Source: Orthonyx spaldingii (taxonomy: Eukaryota > Chordata > Aves > Passeriformes > Orthonychidae). Taken from it: a DNA stretch of 64,000 nucleotides. Below, in pieces: positions 26,969-41,100 of this stretch. How positions within the stretch are numbered: the first letter of the stretch is position 1; each line of letters begins with the position of its first letter. Below the pieces are notes generated by a model. It was not told where the DNA came from. It made no database searches and worked only from the letters and a program-made list of their open reading frames with translations. A program made the translations under genes and the position numbers. The stretch is taken from the NCBI GenBank assembly GCA_013397795.1, contig VZTJ01005907.1, positions 1,092,767-1,156,766 on the forward strand, read 5' to 3'.

Positions 26969-28879
26969 GATGGGACTTGTTCAGGGACTTCTATGGATTT
27001 TTGTTTGCATGCTTGCTTTTTAAGTGGGACTCTTTCGCAATTTAATTTGAGGTTGTTTATTAAAGGTATCTGTTTTCAGAAGGTTGCTGAGAGTTTTTTG
27101 TGTAGAAAAAGTTAAACATCTTTCCTTCTGATTAAAAGGTACATGACACCAGAAAATGTAACTGGGAGGGGGAGCAAGATGTACAAAGGTGAATGGGGAG
27201 CATGGTGGCATAAGACACAGTTGACATAAGACATTCAGAGGAATTTTTAATTTGACATTTTTTGGACTTTGCTTATTACATGAGTAATTTTATCTCGTGA
27301 AACAAGAGATGAAAGTATCTGGTGGCATAGACCAGAGCTAGTATAGCCATCTTTTTGCTTGCTTTCACTTATCTCCCATGCTCAGAAGTGTAGTTATGCT
27401 TTTGAAAGAGGAGTTAATCCAGAAATATAAGGTATGAAAAATGTATCAGCCCCTGCCTGCACCTTGACATTTAAGTTCTGGACTCAACAGTCCTCCATTT
27501 ATGATACAACAAGAACATATGTTTTTCTGCTCTAGTAGCAGCACTCAATTGAATGTTACTGGCTTGTTGGTAAATTAGATGATTTGTCTAAAGCTCTAGG
27601 CATGGGACACATTTTTAAAGTAAGAGTTGAGTGTTCAAGTGATGCCAACATTAGCAATCTGTAAATTACAGATGAGGTGCACTGAGCAGACAGTGTGTTA
27701 TCTCTCTGAATGCTTAAATTTTTGCACATTTTGGCAACTTGTTTAAAGGAGGCAAGAGCTGGACTGTCAGCACTGATTTTAGTTTTGCAGTGCTGTGGCT
27801 TTCTATTTATAATGGTCGTGAAAGAGGTCCTGAAGGCAGCATTTCTTGTCAGTGAATTAAAGATGCCCTCATATCTGCAGTGTTTGCTTTAATTTGAATA
27901 TTAGTCATGGTTAATGAAAGATAGTCTGAGAAAGAGGGAGTAAACAAAGATTTTCAGGTCTCATCAGCTTGCATCTTCCTATTAGTGGTCAAAATTAGAA
28001 CCCTGTTTGAATGGCTACAATGCTCTGTGGATGCCAAAGTGGGGAGCAGCCCATTGCTGAGGGGATGTTACTTTGTGTGGTTATCTTACAGCCTTGCATG
28101 TTAATGTGGAGACTCTGGCCTATCTTGCTTATAGCAAATGATCAAATGTAAAGCACCTGCCTCAAAAGCTGAGGTGACTTCCTGATGTCACCCCTAAGTG
28201 GAGCAGGAGATATGCCCAGCGTGCAGAAAGATGCAGTGCAATGCTGTGGCCGTGCTTCCAGCTGCAGAACTGCCCACTGCTGCCTGGTGCAGGAGCTGTG
28301 TTCTTGCCAACCAGCCAAGCTCAAGTCACTTAATAAGCGTCATAGGCTTCTCATATTTAGTTGCCAATGTATACCTTTGGGCAACATTCACACTCTCCAG
28401 TGCCTGCTAATTAATTTGTTTCCTTACACTTTCCTGGGATTTGGATTGGCACCAAAGCCCCAAAGGGAAGATTCTGGCTGTCAAAAAGTGAATGTTTATA
28501 ATGAGTGTAAGTTGTAGATGGAAACCACACAGATGTCATACAGCAGCTATGACATAAAAGATGCTATTTCTTCCATACTGTTCCCCGTAAGGGAAAGAGG
28601 TATTTTGGGAGGGCAGAAGATGTGATTACGGAAGACAGCTACATGGAAACTGTAACTGAATGCTCTGCATGCTGAAATAGAGTAGTGTGCAAGAATAAGC
28701 CTGTGAGATTTATTTTAATAAATATTAAGTTCATGGATGAATAAGAAAAATAAGTAAGCATTGATTAAACATGGCTGGCTACCCTGTGTAGCATTGTCCA
28801 ATTGAAGAACACAGGATTCAGAGTGGGATGCTGAGGATTTCCTCCTGGCCCTGAAACTACTTTCCTCTAAGACCTCAAG

Positions 28880-28970
28880 TTGTATTTTCCTCTGATGTCA
28901 TACTCTTCAGACCAGCAACAAGTGCCTCAGTTTCCTTATTTCTTAAATGCTGTTGCTTGCTAGCATAATT
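28880..28970 (+). mobile_element. Possible MIR-like SINE remnant
   Basis: The stretch AGTGCCTCAGTTTCCTTATT followed by TCTTAAATG resembles the MIR core CTGTGCCTCAGTTTCCTCATCTGTAAAATG. Flanking similarity is weak. Confidence 0.4.
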
Positions 28971-31900
28971 CCAGACCATTGACTATAAATTATATAGGAC
29001 CCAGGAGTGAATACTATGGAAGTCTGATATATTAATTAATCATCATTGTTTTGAGGGTCCTGGCCCTTTGCTGAATGATGGCAGACTTTGTAGACCTGTG
29101 GGAGCCCTGTATAGAGACCAAGATTCCTTTTCTGTATCTGGGTCTTCTCCCATCAGCCTCAGAGCCCCGGTGCTCAGGGCTTGCCTGCCTGCTGTGATGC
29201 CACCCCTGCTCCCAGGCCCTGCACTCTCACACCTAGTGTCAGGCTCCCACAGGCAGTGTCAGCTGTTGAAATGGCTTGGTAACAAACTATAGAGCAGCAC
29301 CTCTGTAAATTAAATATGAAATTTATCTTCATGCAGTCTGATGACCATACAGAGTAATCCTAGCATGTAGCACCTTTCTCTGTAACAGCACCACATCATG
29401 GGTCTGTACACCAAGGAATCCTTTGTTCTCCTCATGGTCAGTAGATATGGTGAGCTCTATCTGGTTGCTCTTGCAACATTCTGTTTTCCTCATCATGATT
29501 CAGGGAATCTCTGATATTTTCAGAAATGCCCTTGAAACAGTTTAAGAGAAGTAAGTAAATCTGTTTTAAATAGGCTGTACTACTGAAGATGATCTGAATG
29601 ATAAAACAAAAGACAAAAGTGTGCTGGTAACTAGTAAATGACCAAGGACATAAAATAGGAGGCTGATGTACAGCTCACTTGGCACCCGCAAGTCCTCTGA
29701 CTGTGTTGAGCACAAACCCGTGTGAGGCAGATGCAGAAACCAACACCTCAAACCTCTTTGCAACCAGTGGAGTTGCAGGGAGGTGGTGGAGGTCATTTGT
29801 GTGACTGATTTTTCCCACCTTGTCCCCACTGTGTAACTGCAGAAATGCCAAGCTGTAGTCTCTGGACCTGCACTGGAAACACAGAGACAGCCCTTCCCTG
29901 GGATGCAGTGGGAGGTGTGGGGGCTGCCTCCTGCTCCGTTTTAGCAAGAGAACATCTCTACAGCTCCCCATACCACCTTCTGTAGAATGACAACCAACAT
30001 ATGACTTGGGATTGAAATCCTTGCAGCTGATGGAAAAACAATTAAGATCTCATTAAAATTCTATGTAGAGAGCCAAGAAAAGGAAGATAATGTCAGAGGA
30101 AAGGTGATACATAGGACAGTACAGAGAATTCTCTTAAGTTAAGCCTGTCATTAGGCAGGAGCACAGAAGGTGCTAATTGTACAGTGCATTTCATTCATCC
30201 CACAAAGAATAATTAACACTTTCTCTTCTGCCTTCACTTAAGGGAATGGATTCAATACATATGGTCTCTTGTTAAGGCAGGAGTGGTAATATTCTGGGTC
30301 CTTATGTGCTGAAGAATTTTATTGCTGAATTTCTTCACCTGCTGACTGTTGAAAAGGAAATGTTATTACTCATGAGGGAGAGAATGCTGATTTCATTAAT
30401 CTCTTTGTGTGTTTTCATGTGTTGCTGTTACAGAAATGATTGACCCAAGAACAAGCATCAGAAATGACTTTCAGATAAACACAGGATTAAATATTACCCT
30501 AAATAGGGAAGGCTGACCAGAGATTGCTCCTACCCTGAGAATCTGCATAGATGTACTGGAAGGGATGGAGAACAGTGCAGACAAGAACTTCTTGGACCCA
30601 TGTGGGCTTCCAGCAGCCTGGAAGGGTGCTGGGCAACTTTTCTTAAGATTTATTTCCAGGCTGGTTCAGTTATTGACAGAGAAACCAAAGCTCTTGCAAT
30701 GTGTACACTCTGACCTGCCTTGCTGCCCTGATCATTCACAGTCCTGAGCAATATTATTGTGACAGGGTGACAGCTACTTTGCCCCACCAGGTCCAGTTTG
30801 AGTGTTTGCACACAACTTCACTTTGAAGTTTGAACTTTAGCCTCCCACACTCCTCATGAAATTGAACTAGAGATGATAGTCTTCACTTCCTGTTAACCTT
30901 GAGAAGATGTCATTGCATCTTACAACCCAGCTGATGCTGTACTCTAGTGGTGACAGTGCTTCAAGGCTGGAGTGAAGTGATCCATGTCCGTGTGGTCTTG
31001 CTATTTTGCAGAAATAATTCAGATTGACTAGTTAAACATTGCAAAGCAGTCTGACATTGTTGGCTGCAAATTCTACCTTGAAAATAAGATACACTACACA
31101 CTCTGATACTTTTGCCAGAGTCTCTGTAAGAAAGGTATGTGTGTACAAGCTGGTGTGCTTCATGTTAACTGAAGTTCTTCATCCCAATTCCTGCCAGAGA
31201 CAGCCCAAAGAACCACTCTTCCCTCGGTCTAGGCATCTTCAAAGTTTTGGGAAGTTTTCTTTCGCATGTTGTTCTCTTGATGCCTGCCAACAGCATCAGT
31301 AGATGGCTGGCTCTGAGTCTTGTGACAGCTGCAGTGTGAATGGGGGAGCTGCACAGTGACACAGCCTCTCCACTGCCCTGCCACCCCACTGTTTGCATTA
31401 CCCCAGCAGGGCTAAAGTGGCCCTGTCATCCCCACTGTGGATTTACTTCTCCTTGGCACTTTGGGCCTACAAAAGTAGCCTGCTGCAAGGCGCCAGCTTA
31501 TTTTCAGCACTGTAGACACCTGCTAGCATGTGGACTCTGAAAGTGCTGAGCCAAATTCCTTCCAAATGTTTGCATACACTCTTGAGACAAAGCTGTAAGA
31601 TGCCCTTGCCTCTCTTTGTCACAAGCTGAGATAGCAACATCCTGTCCTCAGTCAACCATTTCTGCAAAGGTACAAGCAGCCTTTGCTGCTGGAAACCAGG
31701 CAACATCTGTACACCCATACCTTCACCTGTTAGCCCTAAAACTAACATGTGGGGCTTACATTGTTTCCATACAGCCCCTCCTGCCACACTGTTCCATCCA
31801 GTCCAAGTTGGCACATGAGTAATCTGACTGAAATTGGGTTTGAGGGAGAATTAAATTAGTTCAGAGGCTAAAAAGGGATATGTCATAAACAAGCTCTCTC

Positions 31901-33300
31901 ACGTTTCTTAAAGCACTGGCACTATTCCCAACCTAAGCCCAATGAGCTGTACATGAAGTCACTTAGGAAGGGTCTTCTTTGGGTTAGTCTACCTGTGACT
32001 ACATAGCCATTATTTGGACTTCAACCAGTCTGTTTTCATTCATAGACTGCTCACCATCCATCTGTGAAGCTTATGTTCCCCTGAATGCACCAGGAAGTTA
32101 AAAGGCAATGAAATGTGATAATCAGGCAGGGGGAAGTAGGGAAGGAGGTACCTTTGGTGCTTTGCTGAAAGTTAAAGTGGAAGTGGTTGCTGGTGGTGAG
32201 AGTGACTGGTGTACTGGTAGGCCCAGAGGGATGTCTGTGAGGTGTGAGGAGCTGGGGTGTTCAGGGGTAAAAGCTTGCAGACTGCCACTGTAGGAGATGC
32301 TCTGTCAAGCAGTGAAGAAATCCTATTTTGTTGGAGTCAAGGAACTGTTGGCTTATGGGATCAAGAAAGCTTGCAGGTATAGATCATCATCTTAGAGGTC
32401 TCCAGACAGTCTTACAGTGTGACAGAAACAGCTGGAGAATTTCTTAGGCAAATGAGGAGCAATTACCCATCCCAAACTCTCCAGCTGAGGTGCCTGTCTT
32501 GGTGTCCTTACATTGTAAATTGAAACAGCAGATAAAATCAATGAAACCAAAACCTGAAGGTTAATGATGCAAAAAACAGCAGGAAAGGCAGGTCGTAGCA
32601 TTGCAAAAGGACATTGGGATTTTAGACCCTATTACCATGTGTCAAATGAGTAATTTCCATAAGAGCTGTGAAAGGAACTCAGTTTCCAGTGCAAGGGAGG
32701 GAGGATCTCTCTTGGTTTAGGGACAGGAGACCACCAGCTTCCAAAATTCTTAAAGTATCAGTGATTTTTGCATGCCTAACAGAAAAAAAATGTTTCATGC
32801 TGGGCACCCAAATCCAGAGGCCACTTTTACACTTTGTTTTCTTTTCCTGCTTGAAGTGGAAGAAATATTTCTAGCATACAGTCCTTTCCTACAGGCACGT
32901 TGGCTTGAAAGTTAATCATAGTTCTGCCCCCAGATGGTTACAGTGAATCTGCTTCTCTGTCTGTGGGAGTCCTAAAGGATACTTGATAGCTGTCCAAGTA
33001 AGTGCTTAAAAATTGCATTGTAAAGGCAAAGTAACTAGATAGCATAATCCATAATGATCCCAAAGGAAATGGAGGTAGAAAAAGTGTTTCAAGCCCTCTG
33101 AGGTGTCCCATAGATTTCACCTGAAACAGAGATAATTGTATGGCATGTATGAAGTGTTACTAATAGCAGAGGTGCACTGAAGATGTACCTTCCTATTTTC
33201 ATCAGGGAAATGCCGTAGAAAGATGCTTCCTGCTTTGCCATGGATAGGAATCTTAACATTACATGATATGCGAAGAAATGTAAGCAAAATATTTTTCAGC

Positions 33301-33331
33301 CATATATCATATCATATATCATATCATATCC
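33301..33331. repeat. ATATC/ATCAT microsatellite-like repeat
   Basis: Imperfect tandem of CATATATCATAT and CATATC units over about 31 bp. A short (GTAT) run follows at about 33373-33388. Confidence 0.9.
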
Positions 33332-34054
33332 TGTCTCATGTATTATCTTATACTGTATGGGACCTTGGTGCGTATGTCTGTATGTATGTTTGTTTTGCAA
33401 ATTCATTTCCAAACAGCCAGCACTGTTTCCATACCAGAAGCCCTTGATAAGTCAAGGAGAATGGTGCAAACTACTTACAGTCTCCTTATGTCCTCCCTGT
33501 AATCCCAGGCAAGATAAATATAGAAATCTCTAGGGATGAGATGTGAGATGCAATATTGATGAGCAAATGTGGAATTGGCCTCACTCACTCAAAACATCAT
33601 TAGATCATCTGGTGAATTGAGATGGAGATGGATCTAAATTAAATCCTGCTGGGGGTGGGGAGGAAGGGATGTGTGGTGTGTGTGTGCTGCTGGGTCCCTT
33701 GCAGGCTTGCAGAAAGGCCAAAAACAATGAGGTCTGAGAGTGTGGAAAGTTTCAAGTTATATGAAGCTTAATCCAAAGCTCGGTGAAGCTGAAGAAAATC
33801 CCCCATGGTGCATGAATATTGCATATGTTATAGGACTTCCTTTTTTTGAAGAGCAATTACCTCAAATGCAGGGACACAAGAATTCCACTAAACCTCGGTC
33901 TTACTCTGCATGAGGGTTACAGTGGATAGGAGGGAGGAAGGAGCTGCTTTTTCTCTCAAGGTGAATATAACAGAGTTAATTTCTGGATCAATTTCTCGAG
34001 TCACATCCAAGGTCTACACTGAGTTGCAAGAGATGAAGAAGAAGTCCATATGCC

Positions 34055-34086
34055 ATACCTACCATTAGCAATACCTACCATTAGCA
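34055..34086. repeat. 16-bp perfect tandem duplication
   Basis: ATACCTACCATTAGCA occurs twice in direct tandem (34055-34070 and 34071-34086). Identity of the copies suggests a recent duplication. Confidence 0.95.
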
Positions 34087-35467
34087 ATCAGAGAGAGAAT
34101 AGAGGGAAACAAGCATGAGCCCATGCCTCATCCTCTCCACATCTGCTCAAGAACAGCAAACCATCACAGACAGTCAGCAACTGCATGTCTGTCATGGATG
34201 CAACACACTCCCTCTCTTCTGGAACAAGCTGTAAGCATGAAATATTGTGAAGTAAGTAAAACCCTTAGTGAAGGTTGAGTTTTATAGCTACACATACTGA
34301 TGCCCTGAGAACAGGAATCATGTGTTTTGCTTTGTAATAATCAGTGGTATTTGGAAGTTATTCTGTGAGCACAAAACCTCACTGCTGCAGCCTAGAAAAC
34401 CCTCCCTTTCTGTTAAGACTCCAAGAAGCACTGCTAGCTGTATATATGACTGCTGGGAAAACGATACAGCATTGTCCATTGAGCAAACAGGCCAAGTAGG
34501 TACCTGGAAATCAGCAGGTTGTAATACGCTATCCTGGGAATAAATAATATGGAATGTGATACCTCTGGGGACCAAATGGTAGTGCAAAATATGCATGCAG
34601 AACCATGAGCAACCCAAAGGGATAAGCATGTGTACTTATGCAATTATTAATTTAGAATTACTAACAACACACTCATCAATTATGCTTTAAAATTGGTATT
34701 TTTTGTTTAACATGTGGCTAAGTACTGATTTATGATTTGATTTCAACTCCTAAATGAATTGCAGTTATTCTGGCAGTTATTAATTGTGTAAATGGATGTG
34801 CAGGAGTTTATCTCACAGTACCCAGTCTGGTTTTTATGGCTGCTATTTTATTCCTCTGTGATTGCTCTAGGATTGACTTTGCTTGCCAATACTTACAAGT
34901 TAAACCCAAGTTTTAATATATTTCTTGGCTTAAACATAGGATTGAGGGCAGGGGTTGTTTCATTTGTGATTTGGGGTTTTTTTCCCTCTCCATCTTATGG
35001 TTTTTTCCTATTAATTTCTCATCCAGTTGTTCCAAGTCTGTGGTACATTGATCTGTTTCATATTAAAGGAATAATAGCAATTTTCCCTGAATAAGCAACA
35101 CTCGGAGATGTGTGTTCTATTTAGGCAAGAAGGAAGAATCCAAGCAGAAACAGTTCTTCCAAGGGAGGGGAAGAAATGTCACCAGTGAAACACCATAGCA
35201 CTGCTATGAGGATCTCAGCCTAATGGGGCTGGTGGACAGGAAAATGTTGGCCTTTGCTAACACTGAATCTCTCTTTTTCTTCCTGGAAGGATGCCTCCAC
35301 TGCTGAGGGCAGCAGTCAGAGCCAGAATCAATATCAGGGATCAAGGAAACCATAGAAAAAGGGGAAATTGTACTCTGCCTACAGCAGTGAGAAGATTGGG
35401 ATTAGCTGCCTAAGACAAGGTCAGATGCTCTCTAAGAGAATATTAGAGGCATCATTTGTGGGGAAGA

Positions 35468-35535
35468 ATCACAGAATGGGTAAGGTTGGAAGGGACCACA
35501 GTGGGCCATTTGTTCCCACATCCCTGCAGCAGGCC
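35468..35535 (-). mobile_element. CR1 LINE 3' end fragment, antisense
   Basis: ATCACAGAATGGGTAAGGTT followed by GGAAGGGACCACAGTGGGCC is the reverse complement of a CR1 3' terminus (GGTCCCTTCCAACC...CATTCTGTGAT). It is very short. Confidence 0.85.
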
Positions 35536-36548
35536 TAATTAAGCAAAGAGCATACACACAAAAGGAATACAAGAACATTGACTATTTGAAGGTCTCTAAT
35601 TGTTGAAACAGTTACAAGCCAGTGGGAGAAATGGGAAGAAGGAACCTACCTGGTTTGAAAGTAGAGGTGGAGGATATCATCTCAAGTCTGTCTCGGTTTT
35701 GTGCCTCCGATAGATTCAGGACTCAGCAGTTTGTTCACACTACTACCTGAAGGCTCCCCTGTGGCATTATGAAGTCCTGATACTTTGTGCAGTTTCCCAC
35801 CACCCTCCTGATCTTCTAGTGATAAGGTCTGGCAGAAGACATTATGTAAATCCTACCTTGTAAGAATCTTGGGACTTTCCAAAGGGCTCTGACCTGGTCA
35901 AGAGCAGATTGAATTTATAGTCAGCCCAATCTGAGGTGGAGGAAGCCTGGACTTCAGATGCTGAAGATTTTCAACTTCAAAGCACCCTTGGGGAGCGCTT
36001 TAGGAGGCAGAGCCTAGATAGAGCCTGGGAGCACCGATACTTTGTGAGCTTTGCAGTGGTTAGTTATGGTGAGAGGGTGCTTTGGGTCCTGTGGGTTTCC
36101 ATGTACTTTCCAGTCTAAAGATTCTGAACTCAGAGAATTCAGCAAAGCGCATAAATGGCCCTGGGCTTTGCTGAAGTGGGAAAAACCTCAGACTAGATTT
36201 CTGCAATGCTGTATGAACGTTACTTTACCCTTGTACCTCCATCCAGCCCCAGCCAAAAACTCTGTGCGAAATGGGTTCTTGATATCAGTGTGGAGTGGCA
36301 CGTGATTGCCTTATAATTTGGGGTGGATTGAGGCTTTAATCATGAAACCTCCCAGACTGGAACTTCAAGGAGAAAGGAGAACATGTGATATTCTTTCAAA
36401 AGGTTGCAGAGTTTCCTTAATATCTACTCTCCAGAGCCATCTGGAAATTTCACTAAGGCACCTAAATGTTTTCCAGAATGTTTGCTGCATGGAAGCATCC
36501 TCAAGACTGTAATGCATGCTTTGACTTATAGCCAAAATTTTTATTTCC

Positions 36549-36575
36549 AATAATAATAATAATAATAATAATAAA
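36549..36575. repeat. (AAT)n microsatellite
   Basis: About eight or nine uninterrupted TAA/AAT units. Confidence 0.95.
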
Positions 36576-36620
36576 TGGATTGATTACTGTAATCAATTCC
36601 TGGCTGCTATAAATTACAAA

Positions 36621-36645
36621 GAAAAATATTTTTCAAATATTTTTC
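36621..36645. repeat. Inverted repeat, 11-bp arms, 3-bp loop
   Basis: GAAAAATATTT and AAATATTTTTC flank TTC. The arms are AT-rich, so chance formation is plausible. Confidence 0.9.
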
Positions 36646-37989
36646 TAGTGACAGGATAAATAAGCCCTACCATTCTTGGACCAAAATATGAGTTAGGCTA
36701 GTTCTGAAAATGAGAGAATGGAAAATTCTACTTTCAGCCCTTGAAAAATTATTTTAAAAATATGAGCTCACTACACAAAATGTAATAGAGTAATTGAACA
36801 TAATCTTAGTGGCTCGGAGATATAAAATAAACCTGTAGTACAATGACTAGGAGCAGCTCTTTGGGTAGACATTGCTTATCTCACAGTATATTAATGTCTC
36901 TACTAGGCCTGAACTTGTTAGACACGACACTTCAGTCTCAGAGTAGATTACTGCAGTAGCTTTTTGCCTTAGGACATACAAATTTGATCCTTCTAACTTC
37001 ACCATAGATATATTTTTATGATACATATAAATTCCCTGTTGTGTACATCAAAACCTGACCATGACCAGACTGTCAGTACGGAGAATATGAGGATGTTTTG
37101 TAGTTGTTTCATACTGCTGGGCTTGCTTTCCTTTCCCAGCATTTATATATATATTTTAGTAAGGGGAGGAAATAGGTAAGAGCCTCGTATTATGCTGAAA
37201 GACAAGAAAACATGAAAGCATTTGTATTGGTCTAATGTGGTGCAGAATAGCCTTTCAGACTTAAATAGGGCCATGCTCTTTTGTTTTGAACTGAGCCAGA
37301 CTCAAAAAAGGAATATTGGCATTGCAGAAATTACTTCCACATGCATGAGCTGCCGAGGAAACATGGGCTGAGGAAAAGTTTACAGGGACCACAAGAGAGA
37401 AAAGAGTGATTTTTAAATACCTGGAGGAGAAAATACCAAGAAAACAGTATGTCCTTCTGCTGAAGGCTTAATCAGCTTTGGCCTGAGCCTTCTGGCTTGA
37501 GGAATTTTGGATCCTGCTACCCGAAGGACTGATTGTGTGCATTTGTTTCAGAAAGGCTTGCCTAGCTGCAGAGCAGTGCTGACTCTCTGACTTCTTTAAA
37601 AGAAGACAAGGGTTGGCTCTGTTTCAGCATTGAACTCATTCACTGGTCTAGGCAATGGAGTGGCTCCAAAAAGGGGTGAAAGAAGACTGCAAGTCATGAA
37701 TGAGGATGGTGGCAAGGAGGAACCCGGTCATCTTTACTGAATGTTTTGGAGGGGGAGTTTTTCGTCTGAGAATGAAGAATGTCAGGAGACTTGGTAGTAG
37801 CTAGAGAAAATAGCCTGTGTATAAAGTTGAATCCAAATTCTTCTGAGAGAAAGACAGTGACAGGACAGGACAAGAGACACCAAGCACAATGTGGGAAATT
37901 CTCCCTTGTTATTAGGATTCTTTTTTCACTGGAAGGATGTTGTAGCACTGGAATCTATGACCAGAAAGTCTGCACGATCTGAAGATAAC

Positions 37990-38112
37990 TAGACCTTGAC
38001 TGGATGAAGCCCTGAGCAAACATGACCTCAGCAGGCCTTACTCTGAGCAAGTAGTTTTCCCAAATAACCTATGAAGGTCCCTTCCAGCCTGAATTTTACT
38101 GAGATTCTGGGT
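37990..38112 (+). mobile_element. CR1 LINE 3' end fragment
   Basis: The block CCCTGAGCAAACATGACCTC, then the AGGTCCCTTCCAGCCTGAAT segment and a tail GAGATTCTG, match CR1 3' UTRs. Only the last about 120 bp are present and they are diverged. Confidence 0.8.
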
Positions 38113-41100
38113 CAGATCCTACAGCTGGCAGTAGAAGGACCTTGGCTGTCATGCTTGAGGATGGAGCAATATGAGTCTGACTCATGATCAGGTTGGAGTC
38201 ACTGATGAATTCAGTGTATTTCATGACAGAATGTCAAATTCCATGGGGAACCTGACAGCTACAAACTTCCTGACTCTGCAAGGCAAGAAATTATTTGCTG
38301 ACCCATATCACTAATAAATGCTGGTATTTATCCTATCCAGCACTGTCAGATGATCCCTTTGAACTTTTCATGGTGCTTTGGACCAGGCCAAGAGCTTAGT
38401 TTCTGTGAAGAGGCAAGGGTATGCTTTGACCCAAGTTTTCAAAACCTCCAGTTCCTCATCTGAAACTTAGTCTGCAGGGAAAAAGTGTCAAGCAAATGGC
38501 GGTGGGATGAATCCAATCAAATGCTCTGGGCCACACCCTGCTCTTGAGCAATGCTCTGGGGACAAAGATGCCTGTTGGTACTTCATCAAAATGATAATGC
38601 TCTAGGTTGCAGTGGGTAAGTTGATGGATTGCTGTTTATATCAATATTTTCTGCTGAAAAGCAAAATTCGAGGAGCAGCTCTGATATCTTAGCTTCTTTA
38701 TGTGGGAACATGGCCAGTGTGCCCATAATTCATACTATGGTATGACTAAGACTCTGTTATGTCACACAGCATTTCAAAACTGAGACTGACAACTTCTAAA
38801 ATTAAGCTTAGTTGTGCTTGTGTTTAGTTAGCCATATTATGTACTTACAGCAGCTTTTTATGACTGAAGAACAAGAAGATGACTTCTTATTGTCTAGCTA
38901 GATAAGTGCCACTAACAAAAGAGTGGAAGTAGTTTAATTTGGTCAAAAATCACTGCTTCAGTTATATTCAAAATACAGAATTTCATGGAGATGTGTTTTC
39001 ATTTGCATTTCCATAGCATATAGAGAAGGCTGAAGGCACCAACAGCAGCACCTCAGATTGCTGTAGCAGCTGCCTGTATGTTTGTACCCCACAAATATTT
39101 CCTTGTCTCATCATGAGTAAGTGCATGTGTGTGCCCTGCGTGCAGACAGTTGGATTACTCCTGTCATGCAAAGCCTGGCAGAGACATGGTTTTTCCTACA
39201 TGAACTGCCATATCTTCCCAGCTCACAAGTGAAAGGCTAAACATTAAGCAGAGACTAACAAGATTTCAGTTTTGCAGCACATTTTAATTTTCAGCAGTTT
39301 GTATTGTGCCATATACCCAACAGTCTTTCCTCAGGGAAAAAAGCAACATAATTAACATGGGATAGATTTCATTCAGTGTACTCTGTTTCCTTCCATTATT
39401 GTATTTGCCAGAGGAACTATTTAGAGAGAAACTTTCTCACGGTATTTTGTACAATCCAAGTGTTTTCAGTTTGTTAGGGGATAATTTTTTTGTTTGGTTG
39501 GGGTTTTTAAAATTTGTTTTCAAGAGAGCACTGCTTTAGAGGTTACATTTTCTGAAGCCATTGGATTTCAGTCATTTTAGATACATAGTGAGAAGGGAGG
39601 AGACAGTAAGAACTAAAAAAGATTATTTTTCCCATTACTGGTAGGAACATCCTCATCTGAGTCCCATTAGAGAGGTAACTGCCTACATTAATAAAATAAA
39701 CCAATGTATAATCACTACCAGTCTTAATGCTGGGGCTGAATGACCTAATTTAGTAACTCATTTATGATGTGTTTTGGTAGAGTGGTCTCTCTCGTGTTAC
39801 CTGAGTAAATAGAACAGATGCAGATGCTTGCCAGAGGTTCAGAGTCTCATGAACTTGTCTTTACAGGCTAACCTGAATATCCCTTATAAACTCACTGGTC
39901 CTCACTTACTGGACTCAGTCTTCAAAGCGGGCATGAAAGCTAAAAATGCAATATTTATACTTACAGATCCAGTTGTTGTTTCTCAGATCAGTCAAACAGC
40001 AATAAGCTAGAAAAACAAGAGCAGCACATAAATCACCTATTTTATTAATAATTTCCCACTGGCTTTAATGAACCTGTCTTCTTTCCGTGTCTGAGACATG
40101 GTGAAGAGTTATCTCTCTATCTTTGTAGAGGCCTTTTCAGTCTCTTACAGATCTAATTACCTAATTAAGGGACAGCTAGTTCAGAGATGAAGAGGACTTT
40201 TGCTCTGTGGTTTGTTTCTTTCTGTGGTTCCCTCTGAGATTTCTGTATTTTTCTTTATGAGGGTATCCATCTCCTGTGGAAGTGGACTGTGTGCTTTGGA
40301 GTCCATTTGCTGAGGATGGTGAGCAAGAGCTGGTGTGTGTCAATAAAAGCAGATTCATGAAAAAATCTGATTATCCAGTTCTCCAAAAACAACCGATGAA
40401 AGTAAATAAATGTCATCCTTCAGCCCCTGTGCCAGGAGGCTTCCCAGATGAAAGCAGGCAGTGCTTGTGTCTTGAGCAAATCCCTGAGCATGCTCATGGC
40501 TGGTCCAGTCTCATAGCAAAGCTACTGGGCACAGGCCACCAGCAGTTTGGGAGTCAGTATGGCCCCTGTGCGAAAGGGAGCTGAGATGCTGGGGTGGGCA
40601 AAGACACCGCAACTTCCTTCTGTGCTTGAGAACAGTCACAAAACTTTCCAGGGGAATGGGACCTGCCAAGGGTGACTGCTCTCATCATTGCTCAGCATCA
40701 TCTCTTTGCCAGTGGAAGAAATTATGACATCTGTCTCAAGACTTGTCTTTTTAATGCCAGTAATGTAATTTCTTCCTCTTTCAAAATTGATTCATTTGAA
40801 GCCCTAATTTCAGGCTGGTTTTCCATAAGCATATTAATTTTTTTAGATTGAAGTCAGGTTTTCCAATTGCCTTCTTGATTAGTCTAATGAATTTTCCTCC
40901 TTTCCCATCATCAAATGCACTTTCCCGGAGGATGGGTAGGTTCGTCTCTGAAGGAAAATTATTCTTCTATGACACAGAAAAAGTTGTAAATGAAGGTTTT
41001 GAAAGTGTCTGATGATTATGGGGTTCTCAATATTTCAGGTACTCGGTTCAAAACGTAAAATGACAGCAAATGCTGCCCTCTGATCCCTGATGCTATTTAT

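Larger units (their letters stand above)
11527..28879. other. Long intergenic stretch without recognisable genes
   Basis: About 17 kb with only homopolymers (G12 at 13074, poly-T near 25490), a possible old repeat at 14.8 kb, and short duplications at 26.62 and 26.95 kb. AT-rich blocks at about 14560-14880, 22090-22260 and 24160-24340 have the look of possible conserved noncoding elements. The longest open frame (146 codons at 26211) overlaps a 102-codon minus-strand frame and has no domain features. Confidence 0.6.
28971..35467. other. Intergenic stretch without recognisable genes
   Basis: Unique sequence with an ATATC/ATCAT microsatellite at 33.3 kb, a GT-rich patch near 33.67 kb and a 16-bp tandem duplication at 34.06 kb. 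A 100-codon plus-strand open frame at 34792-35094 is strongly hydrophobic; it is described as an observation rather than called as a gene. Confidence 0.6.
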
